Position numbers and translations under genes: made by a program. A model generated the notes under the pieces. The model did no database searches. It was not told the origin of the DNA and saw only the letters and a list, made by a program, of their open reading frames with translations. This document shows, in pieces, positions 46,130 through 57,739 of a stretch of DNA of 64,000 bases (its first letter is position 1; every line of letters starts with the position of its first letter). Source of the stretch: Angiostrongylus vasorum (Eukaryota > Nematoda > Chromadorea > Rhabditida > Metastrongylidae); contig JADANN010000251.1 in NCBI GenBank assembly GCA_018806985.1, positions 1,511,501-1,575,500 of the forward strand. The letters run 5' to 3'.

Positions 46130-47925
46130 TGTAATTTCTTGTTTGTTCAGTGTTGAAACCAATTGCTGTAAGCACTCGTTTAATCAGCAGCATCCCCCTT
46201 TTTTTTATCTTAGAATTTCCATCATAAAAACGACTGAGCAAAGATGTTACCCCTAATTCAGAACAAAACCTTTAGAAACGGAGTTGAATAACATGTGATT
46301 ATTGCTCGATTTGAAGATGATGATATGCGAAACTCACTAAGTTACAAGATGGCAAACTATGTGAGACCACAGGTTCAGTTCTCATTGAATAATTGCTCCA
46401 CAACTAATAATTAAGTAGTTATTAAGCATCAGAAAAGGAAAAGAGGAGAGGACCTATGAACTATACAGACTACTTCTAAATGAAGGTAACAGTTATCGCA
46501 TCATGGTACAGAGGAAACCGTTCATATCGAAAGCGAATAGCTCTTGAGTGGGAAATAGGGTCGGTCTCAGCACTATGGGCGACATCTGCATAATGTGGGC
46601 GCCCGTGAAAATGGACGGGGTAGGCGACATTTATTTAGTCAATGCATCTTTCTTTTAATAATTTTGCACCACGGCTAAGAGATGTGTCAGACTGTCGAAA
46701 CGCAATCTAACACGGAGAATTCATTGGCCAATATGAACTACCAATGTTGAAGAAGTTCGACATTTCAATCCTGAAGCACAGAGAGGAGTAAGCCAGTTCC
46801 AGAAATCATTGCTACCCTTGGTGCTGATAAACTGGAGAAGGCCAAGCACTGCTTTCCGAAAGCGGAAGGTAATGCTGGTTCATACAGTAGATTTCCAGCC
46901 AACTGGAAATCGTGCCAGGAGAGTTCGCAAGATTTTTCGTGGTTAAAAGCTGACCGTTCAAACAAGTAAATAGGTATGCGCCTCTACTCTCTGTACTTCT
47001 TATAATAGCCCAAATCGTTTGCCGGGCTAAAACTATTTTCATAAACGTGCAACAGTGTCGGTCACATTACATGTGTGAAAAGAAGAATTTTATTGAAAAG
47101 TGGCTCAATTTGGTTACAGCAATGCCTTCCTCCTGAGTTCTCCTTCCAAGGTCAATTACCTGCCATAATTCCATAGACAATGAGTAAAGAAGTGCTCGCA
47201 GTGTGAAAAACAAGCTACTGCGAAAATGTTAGCACTAATTTAAAAAAGTGCCAATGAAAATTAATTAACAGTTGTGGTGTTATTAGTGAAAAGTCTTTCG
47301 ACGCAAGCTGTTGTTATCAAAACCCAAAACATCAGTTAGGATGATGATCTTCGCAATAGGAACATGTTTTTTTAAAAATTTTCATTGTTTTTTCCACTGA
47401 TTTGCAGGAAACTGTAACGTTCGGAGAAACCAGTGTAATGAACAACAGGCAATGAATTCCTTTTCAAACTGGAGCAAACTCACGAACATTCTTCCGGAAG
47501 CCAGCGACACAACATTAAGCCCACGAAATTCCATCCCGTAGGATATTTTGAGCCCAGAAAGTCGGTGGATACTTCTTTCAGCAGGTAGCGGCAATGATCA
47601 TACGCTGGCGCTGGATCTCAATTTGATTTACGGAATGGATTCCAAGTCTCTGCTAGTCCTAGTTGAATAACATTAAGTTGCTCGGCAATTAATGCAGAAA
47701 TTGCAATTTATTATTCCCGTATAGGTTTTCTTTTAGTGCATGTAATTGCCAAAAAACGCATTATAACATATGAGCGTGAAGCTTACTTTGTGTACTTCCT
47801 CACCGAGTGGTTCAATTACAATATAAATCGTATTTTTGACTAGACATTAGAATTTCAAATTTTAATGCAGCAATCACGGGGTGCAGCATAATCGTCGTGA
47901 AAGATTAATGGAGTACAAGAGGATA
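46130..47925. other. Region upstream of receptor C, no gene supported
   Basis: Presumably contains the receptor C promoter, but no motif could be assigned. Short frames at 46,765-47,042 and 47,382-47,594 (minus) have no recognisable domain and no second copy. Confidence 0.4.
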
Positions 47926-47929
47926 AAGG

Positions 47930-48220
47930 ATAAAGCTTTCAGCGTTGATCAATCTCTGAGGGATGCTCCATGCATTCGATTTCACTAAGCATTGTTTGAA
48001 GGTGAATGAATGCTTATTTGGCCTTTACAATGACTTGCGGTGGCCTACCGATGTATCGAGCCAGTGTTGCTATCCTTCCATACAAGTCCGGTACCAGTGT
48101 GCCGACCTCGAAGGGATGGAAGGCATGGTGGGCTAGGGGGCGCGGGCGGGGATCGATTCCGCGGCTGTGTTGCAGGGCGCCTCAGACCAGTGCGTCATAC
48201 GCGCTTATATGTAATGGAGT
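47930..48220 (-). mobile_element. tRNA-derived SINE-1
   Basis: On the minus strand a head near 48,215 is followed by the body (inverse of CTATCCTTCCATACAAGTCC and GGTACCAGTGTGCC) and the 3' end GATCAACGCTGAAAGCTTTA. The inner GATCGATTCCGC on the plus strand is the inverse of the B-box zone. Confidence 0.6.
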
Positions 48221-48234
48221 AGAGGTCCAAGGAA

Positions 48235-48775
48235 TTGTTGTCGAGCACGCAGTGCAACGTTGGTTTCCTAAATTACGTAGTGGCGAATTCGATCTTGATG
48301 ATGAGGAAGCTCATTGATATCCTTCTGCTATCGGCGAAGATGAATTGAAGACTCTGGTGAAATCAAAAGCAAAGTTATTCAAAAATTGCAGAACTTGATG
48401 TCAACATATAAACTGTTTCAACGCATCTAAAAAAATTAGGAAATCCAGGAAACTCCACAAATGGATGTCGTAGAAATGGGCAGCAAGTTATGCTACCAGT
48501 GCCACATTTCGCATCACCGATGTTAGGAAGGTTGAACTTGCTAGACCAAGAATCCTTGCTTCATCTACCAATTTTCCGTACCTCTCCACAACGGAGTATC
48601 AATTCTCCAACCATCTCGAGAACTTAATTTTCTAGAAATACCTCAGAAATCAAGCGAATCTCGAAACTGTTTTCGAGGACCTCATCGCCTTCAGGAGTGC
48701 AGGGTATAAAGGTACAATTGGTATAAATAAACTTGTTTATCGTTGGCAACAGCGTGCATTTTTTTCGATTAGCAA
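48235..48775 (+). pseudogene. Internally deleted mariner-family transposase
   Basis: N-terminal helix-turn-helix region AVQRWFPKLRSGEFDLDDEE (48,250-48,313), then DELKTLVKSKAK and IRKSRKLHKWM (to about 48,465), typical of mariner N-termini. After a jump across the missing centre comes the C-terminal part: YLSTTEYQFSNHLENLIF (48,580-48,634, corresponding to the DYHLFRSL region), FEDLIAFRSAGYKGTIGINKL (48,675-48,738) and VYRWQQRA. The central DDD(E/D) block is gone and stops are present, so it is inactive. It abuts a SINE-1 on the left. Recognised from general knowledge of mariner proteins. Confidence 0.6.
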
Positions 48776-48779
48776 AGTT

Positions 48780-49350
48780 CATTCAGAACTGGGATATGCC
48801 ACCTTAAAAATGTAATTTTGAAGTCTTACATTAATTTCCGAGGAAGTTACTGCCACAGTGTATAAGGCTGTTTAATATATCGATACCTGCCTCTCTGCAG
48901 CATTTTATTGCTTATATGCGGCTCTAGCATGTCGATTCCGGAGGGAAACCAAAGCGACGGAATTGATAAAATGACTCCGAAATGATCGTCGTAAGTGATT
49001 GCAAAGTAACTCTACTTCTGAAGAAGGTCTGAAGAATACGTCCTTGAGAACCAAATACGGAAATGATCCAAACATGTTGTGGAAATGTGGAGCAAATGGG
49101 GAGCACCAAAATCTCAAACGGTAAGTGAAAAAAGTCTAAACCGTTCATAGAAGCCGTATTGTCATAAAAAACCTAAACTGTCGAAATTGAAATCACCTAG
49201 ATAGTGGGGAATCAGCAATAGGCTGTTAAACCGAGGACGAGACTAATAACACACCATCGTGTACTTGCCAACCTGTTTGTAGTTCGGAGGAACATTATCT
49301 AAATAATTCACTTTTTTTTCTTGTGGATGAAACAGGGAGTTGTTGCTGCA
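48780..49350. other. Intergenic, nothing assignable
   Basis: AT-rich with no repeats recognised elsewhere in the window. Confidence 0.4.
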
Positions 49351-51350
49351 GCATTTAATAATACACAATAGCTGACGCTTTAGTGGTTACCGCCCTTTTC
49401 AGAGGCTGGAAAGTGCAAATTGACACGCAGTCTACTCAACAAAACACTTTCATAGCCTCACCAGAGAAGCTTAACACATAAGTTTCCGTTGGCATAACAA
49501 ACACCTTCTTTTAAACACGCAGCGCTTTGTTATTTGTAAGCACTCCAGTTATTTCGTCGAGACCAGCAGCACAGAAACTCACATGGGTGAGGCATGTGCC
49601 TAGCTCAGGTCAAAAAAATTAGCCAGAGGTATGCACGAAGTGACGCGTGATCAAAAGGCACTTCTTCTTGCTGTTAATAATTGTCTTTTGGAGTTCATCC
49701 AGAACGCATAAGAGCTTTTACGCGCTAAAGTTTTAGATTCCTGTGAAAGGAATATGACTTCTACTTTAAAATCTTCTTCGTTAAGTCTCTGTGTACCAGG
49801 ATGGTAGTGGATCCTGTGTACAGTGCACGCCTAATGGAGCATTTGGTAACTTTAAGTTCAGTGACTAATTTTTTTTATACAAGCTTACAGTGGTCTACCT
49901 GGTTTGCCAATATATTCGTTCTCGCAAGCTATACAAGGGATTATATAAGCCGTATCTGAACTCAGGCAAACACCGTCTCTACCGTTAGGGCATATTTTGC
50001 AGTTCTGCTTATGCATAAACGGTCATATAAGCGGTTGCGAACTTAACTAAAGCAATGCTTTGTAGCTGCACTTATTTCGTTGTAAATGAAGTACAGAATC
50101 AAAGGAACCTTATTCTCGGCAAAAATATTGTTTTTGGCGCATTTTTTTTCCTCTGCACCTATCTCGAGGAACTACAGTTCCGTATTCACTCGAAACAGCT
50201 CGCACCGATTTCAGGAACTCTTCATTCTGCTGCTTTGCTGTGCACTCACTGACGACTGTTCGAAACCTTTTTTAAAGAAGACTCTTGTTGGGTGTGAAGA
50301 GTGAGAACAGAGCTAATGAATCATCACTTTTTTGCTAGTTGGCTTTCAATACTTCTTTGTGATGCAGCTATTTTCCGGTAGGTTAGTTTGAACCTTGTTT
50401 GTGCAGCCGTATAAAGGAGAAACTGGTCGGAAAATTCAGAGTTAAATTAAATACTCAACTAAGGACTCACAGGACACAGATACATAACAGAGAAGATTCT
50501 CAAACAGAAATCACTATCCTCGCAAAGGAATCGAAAACATCAGCGCTTAAAACTTTTTGGAGCTCTAGGATAAATTCCAAATATTCGAAAGCGAGCCACA
50601 AGGCTGAATGCCTTCTCATCAGGCGTGATGTCACATCATACCTCACGCCGAATTTTTGACCTGGTCGAGGCACTTTCTTCACCCATGTGAGACTCCTTGC
50701 GGCTCGTCTCCATCACAAAAATGGAAGGCATACAATGAACAAAAGTGTGAGTGCTTAAAAGATGCTGTTTATTAAGCGAATGAAAATTTGTGCATTACAT
50801 ATTATCTGCATCTCAACGACTTACCTCTTCATCGTGGCTGGGAGCTGTTCTTGGGTGTCGGGCTGCAATGTACAATGCGGGGATTCATCTCCCAGCAGGG
50901 TCTCCCAAGCTGAGAAGGAGACCAGCGCTTCCACCAGGAAGCTCATCTAAGAGTAAATCAATACCAGGACCCACTACCGTCCTGGTATCAAAGTCGCATG
51001 ATGGCAAATCTCCTTCTGATCCATAAGGGCAGCAACTGTTTGTGGTGGTGACGCTCTGCGGAGCAGACTTTGAACAGGTTGACCTCGAGACTCAAGGGAA
51101 CTGCAATGGCTAAACCAGCAAAAACTCCGGAAAAATGGAGATGTTGCTGCGGACCGCACAACCAGTGAGGACGCGCCATTCAAGTATGCAAGTAAGTAAA
51201 TATTGTCTGGTGAGGTTATGAAAGTGTTCGGCTGAGTAGATTTCATGTCAAGTTGACCCTTCAGGCTCTGAAGAAAGCTAAACCACCGAAACATCAGTTA
51301 TTGTCAGTTAATAAACAATTAAATAACAATCTAGTCTTTGCTCATCAAGA
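49350..51350. mobile_element. Head-to-head Penelope-like element, decayed
   Basis: The minus half (49,360-50,390) starts with a degraded terminus (TAGCTGACGCTTTAGTGGTT) and contains the inverse of the GIY-YIG and RT-end regions. The plus half resumes at ~50,395 with RIKEKLVGKFRVK and LRTHRTQIHN (50,405-50,480), then the C-terminal tail and 3' UTR, ending near CCACCGAAACATCAGTTATT (51,283). An element X copy (50,815-51,205) is inserted in the 3' UTR. Same architecture as 26,009-29,334 but older. Confidence 0.65.
50815..51205 (+). mobile_element. Element X, near full-length
   Basis: CGACTTACCTCTTCATCGTG, GGGTGTCGGGCTGCAATGTA, GGGTCTCCCAAGCTGAGAAG, TGGTATCAAAGTCGCATGAT, CCAGCAAAAACTCCGGAAAA, and an AAGT-type tail (CAAGTATGCAAGTAAGTAAA). 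It matches 35,780-36,160. No open frame is conserved. Confidence 0.65.
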
Positions 51351-51359
51351 AAAGAGTGA

Positions 51360-52090
51360 GTTATTATTCAATGCCGAGGTTAAAAAAGTCGGTCATGGGA
51401 TTAGTTCAATAGCCTTCAACATGAACACAGGATGAGAGGTGATGGATAGTTGGGAAATTCAGTAAGAACATAATGAAACCCTACGGATCAAAAAAAAAGA
51501 AGCAGTCATGGAAACCTTGGACAGTGCCCGAAGATTACCGAACTCACTGAGTAACTATGGCATTGGCCTGAAGCATTCCATGTGCCCGACCACGTCGCTC
51601 GGAAATCAGAAGCACGTGGTACAGCTGATATTCGAATAAGCAATGGGTTGAAGGCGTTCGAAGCGTGATGACCTCATTTTGTACTCATACTTTAATCAAA
51701 AGTAGGTGTCATTTTGTTATCTTCAATAGCCAATGCTAATATACTGCAAGTTGTTAAGAATACCTTCTTAGTTGGTGTTTTTTGAAAAAAATTTGCACCT
51801 GTACTCTATGGAGCAACCTATTCAGTGAACGATCTTAACGATTCAGTTCCTGTTTGATGTGTTTATCAGTCAGATAATTGAAACTGTCCTCCACCATCCT
51901 CCTACTTATACGACGCTCGATGCTGTCATGAGTAACTCGTTAGCTTCTTGACTAGCACATACGACGTTGTTACTATATATTGTTTGTTTACAGTAGCTGG
52001 CACGTCGGCGAATTCCGCTTTCTTCATTACCTGGAGACGTCAAGTTGACTGCAATCTACGCAACCAAACATCTCTGTGAAAAAAAATTTG
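51360..52090. repeat. Flank repeat, left copy
   Basis: Aligns with 53,945-54,680 (shared ATTCCATGTGCCCG, GCTGATATTCGAATAAG, ATGACCTCATTTTGTA, GGCGAATT). It begins with the PLE-adjacent box TTCAATGCCGAGGTTAAAAA (~51,369). Confidence 0.6.
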
Positions 52091-52480
52091 CAGTATAATT
52101 TACCATCCCTGCACAATAATCGAAACCTCAGCGTACAAAACTCTCGATACATTACGGATGTATTCCAGGAACCCGAAAACGAACCGCAGGAAGGAATGCC
52201 TGGTTATCACGCGTGACCTCACACGATGTCCCGGACCGGTGTCTTAATGTGCTCTCTGCTGTTGGTTCTCAGGTGGAAGATTCAGTGGAATACTCATTGA
52301 ACGAGTTGGTTGTTCGAACAAGATATTTTGTTTTAATTTATTTAATTGAATCGATTTATAATTAAATTTAATATTATGGTGCTGTCAGTGAAAAGTTTTT
52401 CTTCGCTAGACGTTGTTATAACCTATAACCTAACATATAACCCATATAAAGCCTACAAAACATCAACCCGTACTACCGAA
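52090..52480 (+). pseudogene. Penelope C-terminal tail fragment
   Basis: Plus strand SRNPKTNRRKECLVITRDLT-type sequence (about 52,170-52,225), the extreme C-terminus of the PLE protein, followed by 3' UTR to ~52,330. Confidence 0.45.
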
Positions 52481-52509
52481 CCTGTTCGTAGTCTTAAAAC
52501 ACATTATTT

Positions 52510-53945
52510 GAACAATTCACTGTTTTTCTTGATGAGCAAACACGAGGTTGTTATTGCAGTATCTATTAATACAAAATGGCTGACGTTTCGGCTGTTTCGC
52601 CTTCCTCGGAGTTTGAAAGGTCAAACTAACATGCAACCTATTCAGCTAAACACTTTCATAATCGCGGTGGACAAAAATTAATACATAATTTTATCATTCG
52701 CATAATAAACATTTCCTTTCAAACACTCAATGTTTCGTTCTTCGTAAACCGTCAAGTTATCTGGTGAAGACCAGTTGCAAGGAGTCTCACATAGGCGAGA
52801 AACGTGCCTACCCCAGGTCATAGAAATAGTCTAAGGTATCGCGCAAGGCCGAGCTGTCCAAAACGCTTACAGACTTTTACGCGCTCAAATTTCAGACCCC
52901 TGTGCGACCACTGTGATTTTGCTTCAAAATGTGCTTCATTTTATCTCTGCGCTCCTAATGGGGTATTTAGTTCCACATTCGATTTACCTACCAGTTGTTA
53001 TTTTTACACAGATGCATAAGGTTCAAATTAACCTATCCAAAAATGACCACGTGATCTAGTATTATCTAAGGCCATTTAACAAAAATATACTGCTTCGTTA
53101 ACGCTATTCTGACACCTTACACAAAAAAAGCCTCTTCTGAAAAACATGCAAAGGAGGGGAAGAAGAACTGCTGGGTGAGGTGGCCTCATTTGGGCAGTGC
53201 TCCACAGAAGAAAATTCGACTCGATAAGGCAACGAATTCACTACATCGAGAAGACCAACGACTGCGGAAACCGACTCGGATTATCGATATAGATGAAGTC
53301 GAAGATGTGAAGAAGTTAGCCGAATAAAAATTGTACAACAATGTCGTGTGAATTGAACAATCCAAAGAATTCTATTGATTATCCACGCCGAGGTTAAGCG
53401 AAAGTCTGTTTAGTACGGTTAATTTAGAGTTGGGCTAAATACTCCACTAGGCGCGTATACGACACAGAGACACAACGGAGATGATTTTGAAGCAAAAATC
53501 ATGTTCCCCTCACGGGAATCCAAAACATCAGCGCGCAGAACTCTTGGACGTTTTGGATAAATCCTAAAAATCAAAAAAATGAACCGCAAGTAGGAGTCCT
53601 GTGATTAAGCGTTAACTAGCGCCATTCCTCAGGCTGATTCTCTGGCCCGAGCCAGGCACATTCCTCGCCAGTGTAAGAATCCGTGCGGCTGTCTCCACCA
53701 AACATCTGAATGGCTTTCAAAGAACAAAACGGTGTGTGTTTAGAAGGAACCTATTTATTATACGTATGATAATTTATGCATTAAGTTTTTGCCTGCTGAG
53801 ATGATGAAAGTGCTTGGCTGACTGGATTGCATGGTCCTTTAACAGCTCCAGGCTCTGAAGAAGGCGAAACTGCAGAAACATCGTCTATTGTTATAAGTAG
53901 ACCATGAGTGATAACTTCGTGTTTGCTTGTCAAAAAAAAACCGGA
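52510..53945. mobile_element. Head-to-head Penelope-like element with nested fold-back
   Basis: The minus half begins TGGCTGACGTTTCGGCTGTT (52,578) and runs to ~53,030. The plus half has the RT-end QINLSKNDHVI-like stretch (~53,030) and the THTTQRHNGDDFEAK-like C-terminal region (~53,455-53,505), ending CTGCAGAAACATCGTCTATT (53,869). A hammerhead-edged repeat (53,175-53,405) is nested between. Confidence 0.6.
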
Positions 53946-54680
53946 AAATTATTGATCAATGGCGAGGTTAGAAGAAAGTCGATCATGGGATTATTTGAAT
54001 AGCGTTCAAAATGAACACAGAATGTGAGGCGATGGATAGTCAGAACTAGGTAGGACTTAATGAAATCCAACGAATCGGTTAAAAAAATAAGGAGTCGCAG
54101 AAGCCTTAGGCAGTGTGCGAAGATTACAGAACTCATTGAGTAACCATAGCAGTAGCATGAAACATTCCATGTGCCCGCCCACGTTGCACGTAATCAGTAA
54201 CTGGTAGTATGGCTGATATTCGAATAAGAGCAGGATTGAAGGTGTTCAGTTCGAAATGACCTCATTTTGTATTCATATTTTAATCGAAAGTGGGTGTCAC
54301 TTTGGTATCTTCAATGGCCAGTGCCCATATGCTGGGCTTTTTTTCAGAATACCTCTAAGCGGATGTTTTTCAAAAAAATGTGCACATGTACTGTATGGAA
54401 AGACTAGTTCATGAATGGTGATAACGTTTCAGTTCGTGGATGATGTGCTTATGTGTCAGATAATTGAAATTGTCCTCCATCAGTTTCCTACTTCTGATTA
54501 TATGATGCTCGATATTCTCATAAGTACTAGTTTCTTGACTAGCACGTACGATGTTGTTATTGTACATTATTTATCAGCAGTAACTGGCGCGTCGGCGAAT
54601 TGTGCTTAGTTCATTTCCTGGAGAGGTCAAATCGACTGCAATCTAGCCGGCTAAACATTTTTATAAGCAAAGTGTGTTTT
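53945..54680. repeat. Flank repeat, right copy
   Basis: Second copy of 51,360-52,090, beginning with TTGATCAATGGCGAGGTTAG (~53,952) and ending in a minus-sense PLE terminus (~54,575-54,670). Confidence 0.6.
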
Positions 54681-54726
54681 TATATTGTTGAACTTAAACG
54701 AGGTTGATAGAGATGTTTATTCCGCT

Positions 54727-54757
54727 AATGTTTCGACGTCTTCGTCTTCATCAGAGC
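54727..54757 (-). ncRNA. Hammerhead-ribozyme-like motif, left end
   Basis: Minus strand: GGCU, CUGAUGA, A, GACG-AAGA-CGUC, GAAA, C-A, UU, AGCG. The catalytic box and the helix II hairpin are perfect. Helix I has three pairs (GCU/AGC). Confidence 0.45.
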
Positions 54758-55045
54758 CTACGATCGGAGTCTTTGGTCTACAGTTGCCATTCCGTTCGAT
54801 GTGGCGTTTTCGTAGGTCCTCTTCGTGGTTAAATGACGGCCGGTCCTTGTGCTAGCTAGAACAATTCCGACGGTGGCAGGGAGGATTATCTTTTAAAAAA
54901 CAAAATTATCAACGGATACTCATATCAACAACAACCTTCCTGTATAAAGGAGCACTGCCGGGTTAGCATACCTCATTCATGCGGTGTTCTACAAAGATGC
55001 CACATTGTAAAGAAGAACAGCTGTGGACCATCGACTCTGGTCGTC

Positions 55046-55081
55046 GGCTCTGACGAAGACGAGGACATCGAAACCTTAGCC
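55046..55081 (+). ncRNA. Hammerhead-ribozyme-like motif, right end
   Basis: Plus strand: GGCU, CUGACGA, A, GACG-AGGA-CAUC, GAAA, CC, UU, AGCC. Helix I (GGCU/AGCC) is perfect. Helix II has one mismatch, and helix III is not formed in this copy. Confidence 0.45.
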
Positions 55082-55119
55082 GAATAAACCTTGTTATCAA
55101 CCTCCTGTAATCTCAACGA

Positions 55120-55740
55120 TTTAAACACACGCTGATTATTTTGCTACCGAGGTTAGAAGACAGCCGGCTTAAAATTGTGTAGAATTAACTATACCTAATA
55201 ATCTCATGTGTGCTAATCAAGAAAAATAGCGAGTTATTCATCAGTACCAAGTTTGATACAAAGTCGGTCCTTGGGAACTCTCGCGTGAGCGTACTATGAG
55301 TAGTGTTGACTGCTCTTGGCAGAGTGAGATAGAGCATTGTTGGCAAATCTTCGGCTTTGTGAAAACATGGACATTGTTTTTATGTCGATGTGCATCGTGC
55401 TCGTTTCCAGACAAATAATTTTAACTTGTACCATCCGTGTGGCAAATCCCCTTTTTGATTCATTCATCTCAGCACTGCCAATTAAGTGTCCACATTGAGC
55501 ATGTCAAGTTAATAGGTAAGTGAAGTGACGCATAGTGCGCCGAAATACGATTTTTGTTAGTCATATTCATTGACGTACCTTATTTAAAAAACGATAGGCT
55601 CCCCGGCGATAATCAAACCATAAGGACGCCCTTATTGCAGAAATTCCTTATGTATCCAGTTAGCGTTTTTGTTCCAAAAACCGGCTTTCGTTTGACCTCG
55701 AAATGACTAACCAATATGTGCTCTTTCATTGCTAAGCTAA
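55120..55740. other. Intergenic, nothing assignable
   Basis: Contains a PLE-adjacent box relic (TACCGAGGTTAGAAGACAG, ~55,146). No exon is supported. Confidence 0.4.
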
Positions 55741-55769
55741 CACGAGGTAGCTAAACAACTGTATTCGGC

Positions 55770-55800
55770 TAACGTTTCGACGTTTTCTCCTCTTCAGCGC
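55770..55800 (-). ncRNA. Hammerhead-like motif with standard helix II start
   Basis: Minus strand: CGGCG, CUGAAGA, GGAGAAAACGUC, GAAA, C-G, UU, AGCCG. Here CUGANGA is followed directly by G, unlike other copies, but helix II is poor and the base next to the core in helix I is mismatched. Confidence 0.3.
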
Positions 55801-55857
55801 CGATGATTCTAGTCGATGTCGATGGTCCACACCATTCGTTCTCTCGATGTGGTGCCT

Positions 55858-56121
55858 TCATCGTCGAATCGAGTCGGAATTTTCTTCAATGGATTTATGC
55901 ATACCATATGTTTTATTCAATTGCTTCGCCATCCCACACAATTCTAGTGCCGTTTTACCAACCTCGGATTGAGAGAGAACATGTTTTCCCACGGTACGCA
56001 TGACCCAACCAACGAGCTCATGTTTATTGTAGAGCATCTCTAACCACTGCTGTGTACTTGTGTCTAACTTTTTGGCGGAGGCAGTAATCGGAGCGAAATT
56101 ATCATCTATCGTTGTTATCAC
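55858..56121 (-). CDS. Unrecognised coding-like fragment
   Basis: An 87-codon minus frame starting MITTIDDNFAPITASAKKLD, with helical, charged composition (QQWLEMLYNKHELVGWVMR, KTALELCGMAKQLNKTYG). It runs into a repeat end at ~55,860, so it would be truncated. A second minus segment at 56,390-56,470 (QAVTESVKEFTGRHGNSGRV) could be an upstream exon. No domain was recognised. It might be a captured exon or chance. Confidence 0.25.
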   Translation of the reverse strand: MITTIDDNFAPITASAKKLDTSTQQWLEMLYNKHELVGWVMRTVGKHVLSQSEVGKTALELCGMAKQLNKTYGMHKSIEENSDSIRR

Positions 56122-56129
56122 AAGTAATG

Positions 56130-57000
56130 GAAAGTACGGCGTCTACCCAGAAATTGGAGCATGGTTACGAATTGAGATGCAGCAGAACACTTATTCCTCA
56201 AATATAATCTGATTGTGCGAAACAAGACTGGAAGAAAACCAGTCAATTATTTTAAACAAATCGTGTAGTTCACTTTAAGTCTTTTACAAAGACTGAGAAG
56301 AGAGGAATCCTAATCCATGGATTCGAAACAATTCCAAATTTGTGAGTGTAAAACATCATTACTTTAGCTAAAGGCTCGCACTTGGACATACACCCTGCCG
56401 CTATTTCCGTGCCTTCCAGTAAATTCTTTCACGCTTTCAGTGACAGCCTGGAAGCTCTAAAAAAGCAATGCAGTATAGGTTTTTCAAACTAGACTGAGGA
56501 GAAGACATTAAAACAAGCTTCTTATAGTAAATCACAAAATTCTTTTTATCACACAGTCACAACAAAACAAGATTCTGTACAGTGGTTTGAAATTGGAAAA
56601 TCGGTCAAGAGAAATAGATTAGAGGAATTCGCTTTCTACTGTAATGAATAAGAATGCAAGATCTCGGAGAAAAACCATAAATCGCAGGCCTCGACTAATA
56701 TTGTCAAAGTATTGGTATTGCGGAATGTTTAAGTGGAAAGTACGATGTCAAATAAACGCTGTAGTACTATTAGTTAAAAACCTGGAAGGTCCTTATCTTC
56801 GTAATTCATGACTGAAATGATTTCATCCTGACCATAATTTGTTGTTGAGGTGTAGCTCTTTATTTTGTGGCATGTCTCATCTTGATGCTTGCTGCCTGAA
56901 CTTCTTATTAACTGCCTATTATTTATTAGGCAAGAAATAAGAAGTCGAACATTGCGATTACTAGTGCAGTCTCAGCTGGGTTCAATGGCGATTTTTGCTC
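56130..57000. other. Intergenic, possible diverged relative of 37,900-38,250
   Basis: Scattered similarity to copy B upstream of the second receptor-like gene (for example GTCAAGAGAAATAGATTAGA against GTTAAGAGAAATGCATTAGA). No gene is supported. Confidence 0.3.
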
Positions 57001-57004
57001 CCCG

Positions 57005-57245
57005 AATCATCCCCGTTAATGGGTGATAGGCTGATAGCACCCTTAGAGTAGAAACATGGTTGAAAGAAAGACAAGAAAAGAGCCTCAATTGGTGCAATGG
57101 ATAACGTGTGAGCCTCCTGAAAGGTGAGCGCTCTTTCGACGCTGGTCTGTGGTCCGAGTTTCGCCATTATCTGTGCAACATTGTGGTTTACTGCTTTGCA
57201 GCCACAACGAAAGAGAGTGCGCAATGTGTTTCGCGATATCCCTAA
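57005..57245 (+). mobile_element. SINE-2
   Basis: CCCGTTAATGGGTGATAGGC, GGTGCAATGGATAACGTGTG (A-box region), TGGTCTGTGGTCCGAGTTTC, and an end near GTTTACTGCTTTGCAGCC. Full family order in plus orientation. Confidence 0.55.
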
Positions 57246-57379
57246 GCTCAAACTGCTCGTCCATTACCAGACGAACCATCTGCACTATCATTTTTTTTCC
57301 AGTTCAATCAATAGCTGTTCTTCTACTATTTATCGTGGATGTGTATGTTGACGATATCAATTAACCTAATCTTCTCATG

Positions 57380-57730
57380 TTAATTAGGCCACGTGGGAAT
57401 TCATTCTACAGCTTAGCAAACGTCAAACGGCAAAACATCTAAAGGCCGTTAAACCAATAACGTGAAAAACGAACACAGGAAAATATTAGCCTAGAGAGAT
57501 TCAAACGATGTTCTCTTATGAAATTATGCGAATCCATCGCCTAGAAACTTTACTGAGACAGCGCGTAGATACAAAGATATTCGAAGGTAACTTTTTATAT
57601 CACGAAAAGAAAAATCAGGCTAACCAATGACGTAAATTTGTGACGCGCCTCTTTTTAAATGTCAACAGTTTCGAACAATCGCTAAATAATTCCCGTGTTT
57701 TTTTTTCTCAGTAACATAACACAACTTCCT
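57380..57730 (-). pseudogene. Third copy of the second receptor-like 3' end (dead)
   Basis: Aligns with 38,440-38,770 on the minus strand (shared inverse of GGCCACGTGGGAATTC, GGCAAAACATCTAAAGGCCG and the TTCTCAG-side block). The hydrophobic frames are broken by many indels. It shows that this receptor type existed in at least three copies. Confidence 0.4.
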
Positions 57731-57739
57731 ACAGGAGGG

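Larger units (their letters stand above)
54690..55118. mobile_element. Palindromic element with hammerhead-like motif at each end
   Basis: The left end GAGGTTGATAGAGATGTTTA TTCCGCTAATG and the inverse of the right end (GGTTGATAACAAGGTTTATT CGGCTAAGG) are matching inverted termini, about 60 bp and more. The interior also folds back (GGTCTACAGTTGCCATTCCG against CCACATTGTAAAG…CTGTGGACC). No coding sequence remains. Confidence 0.65.
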
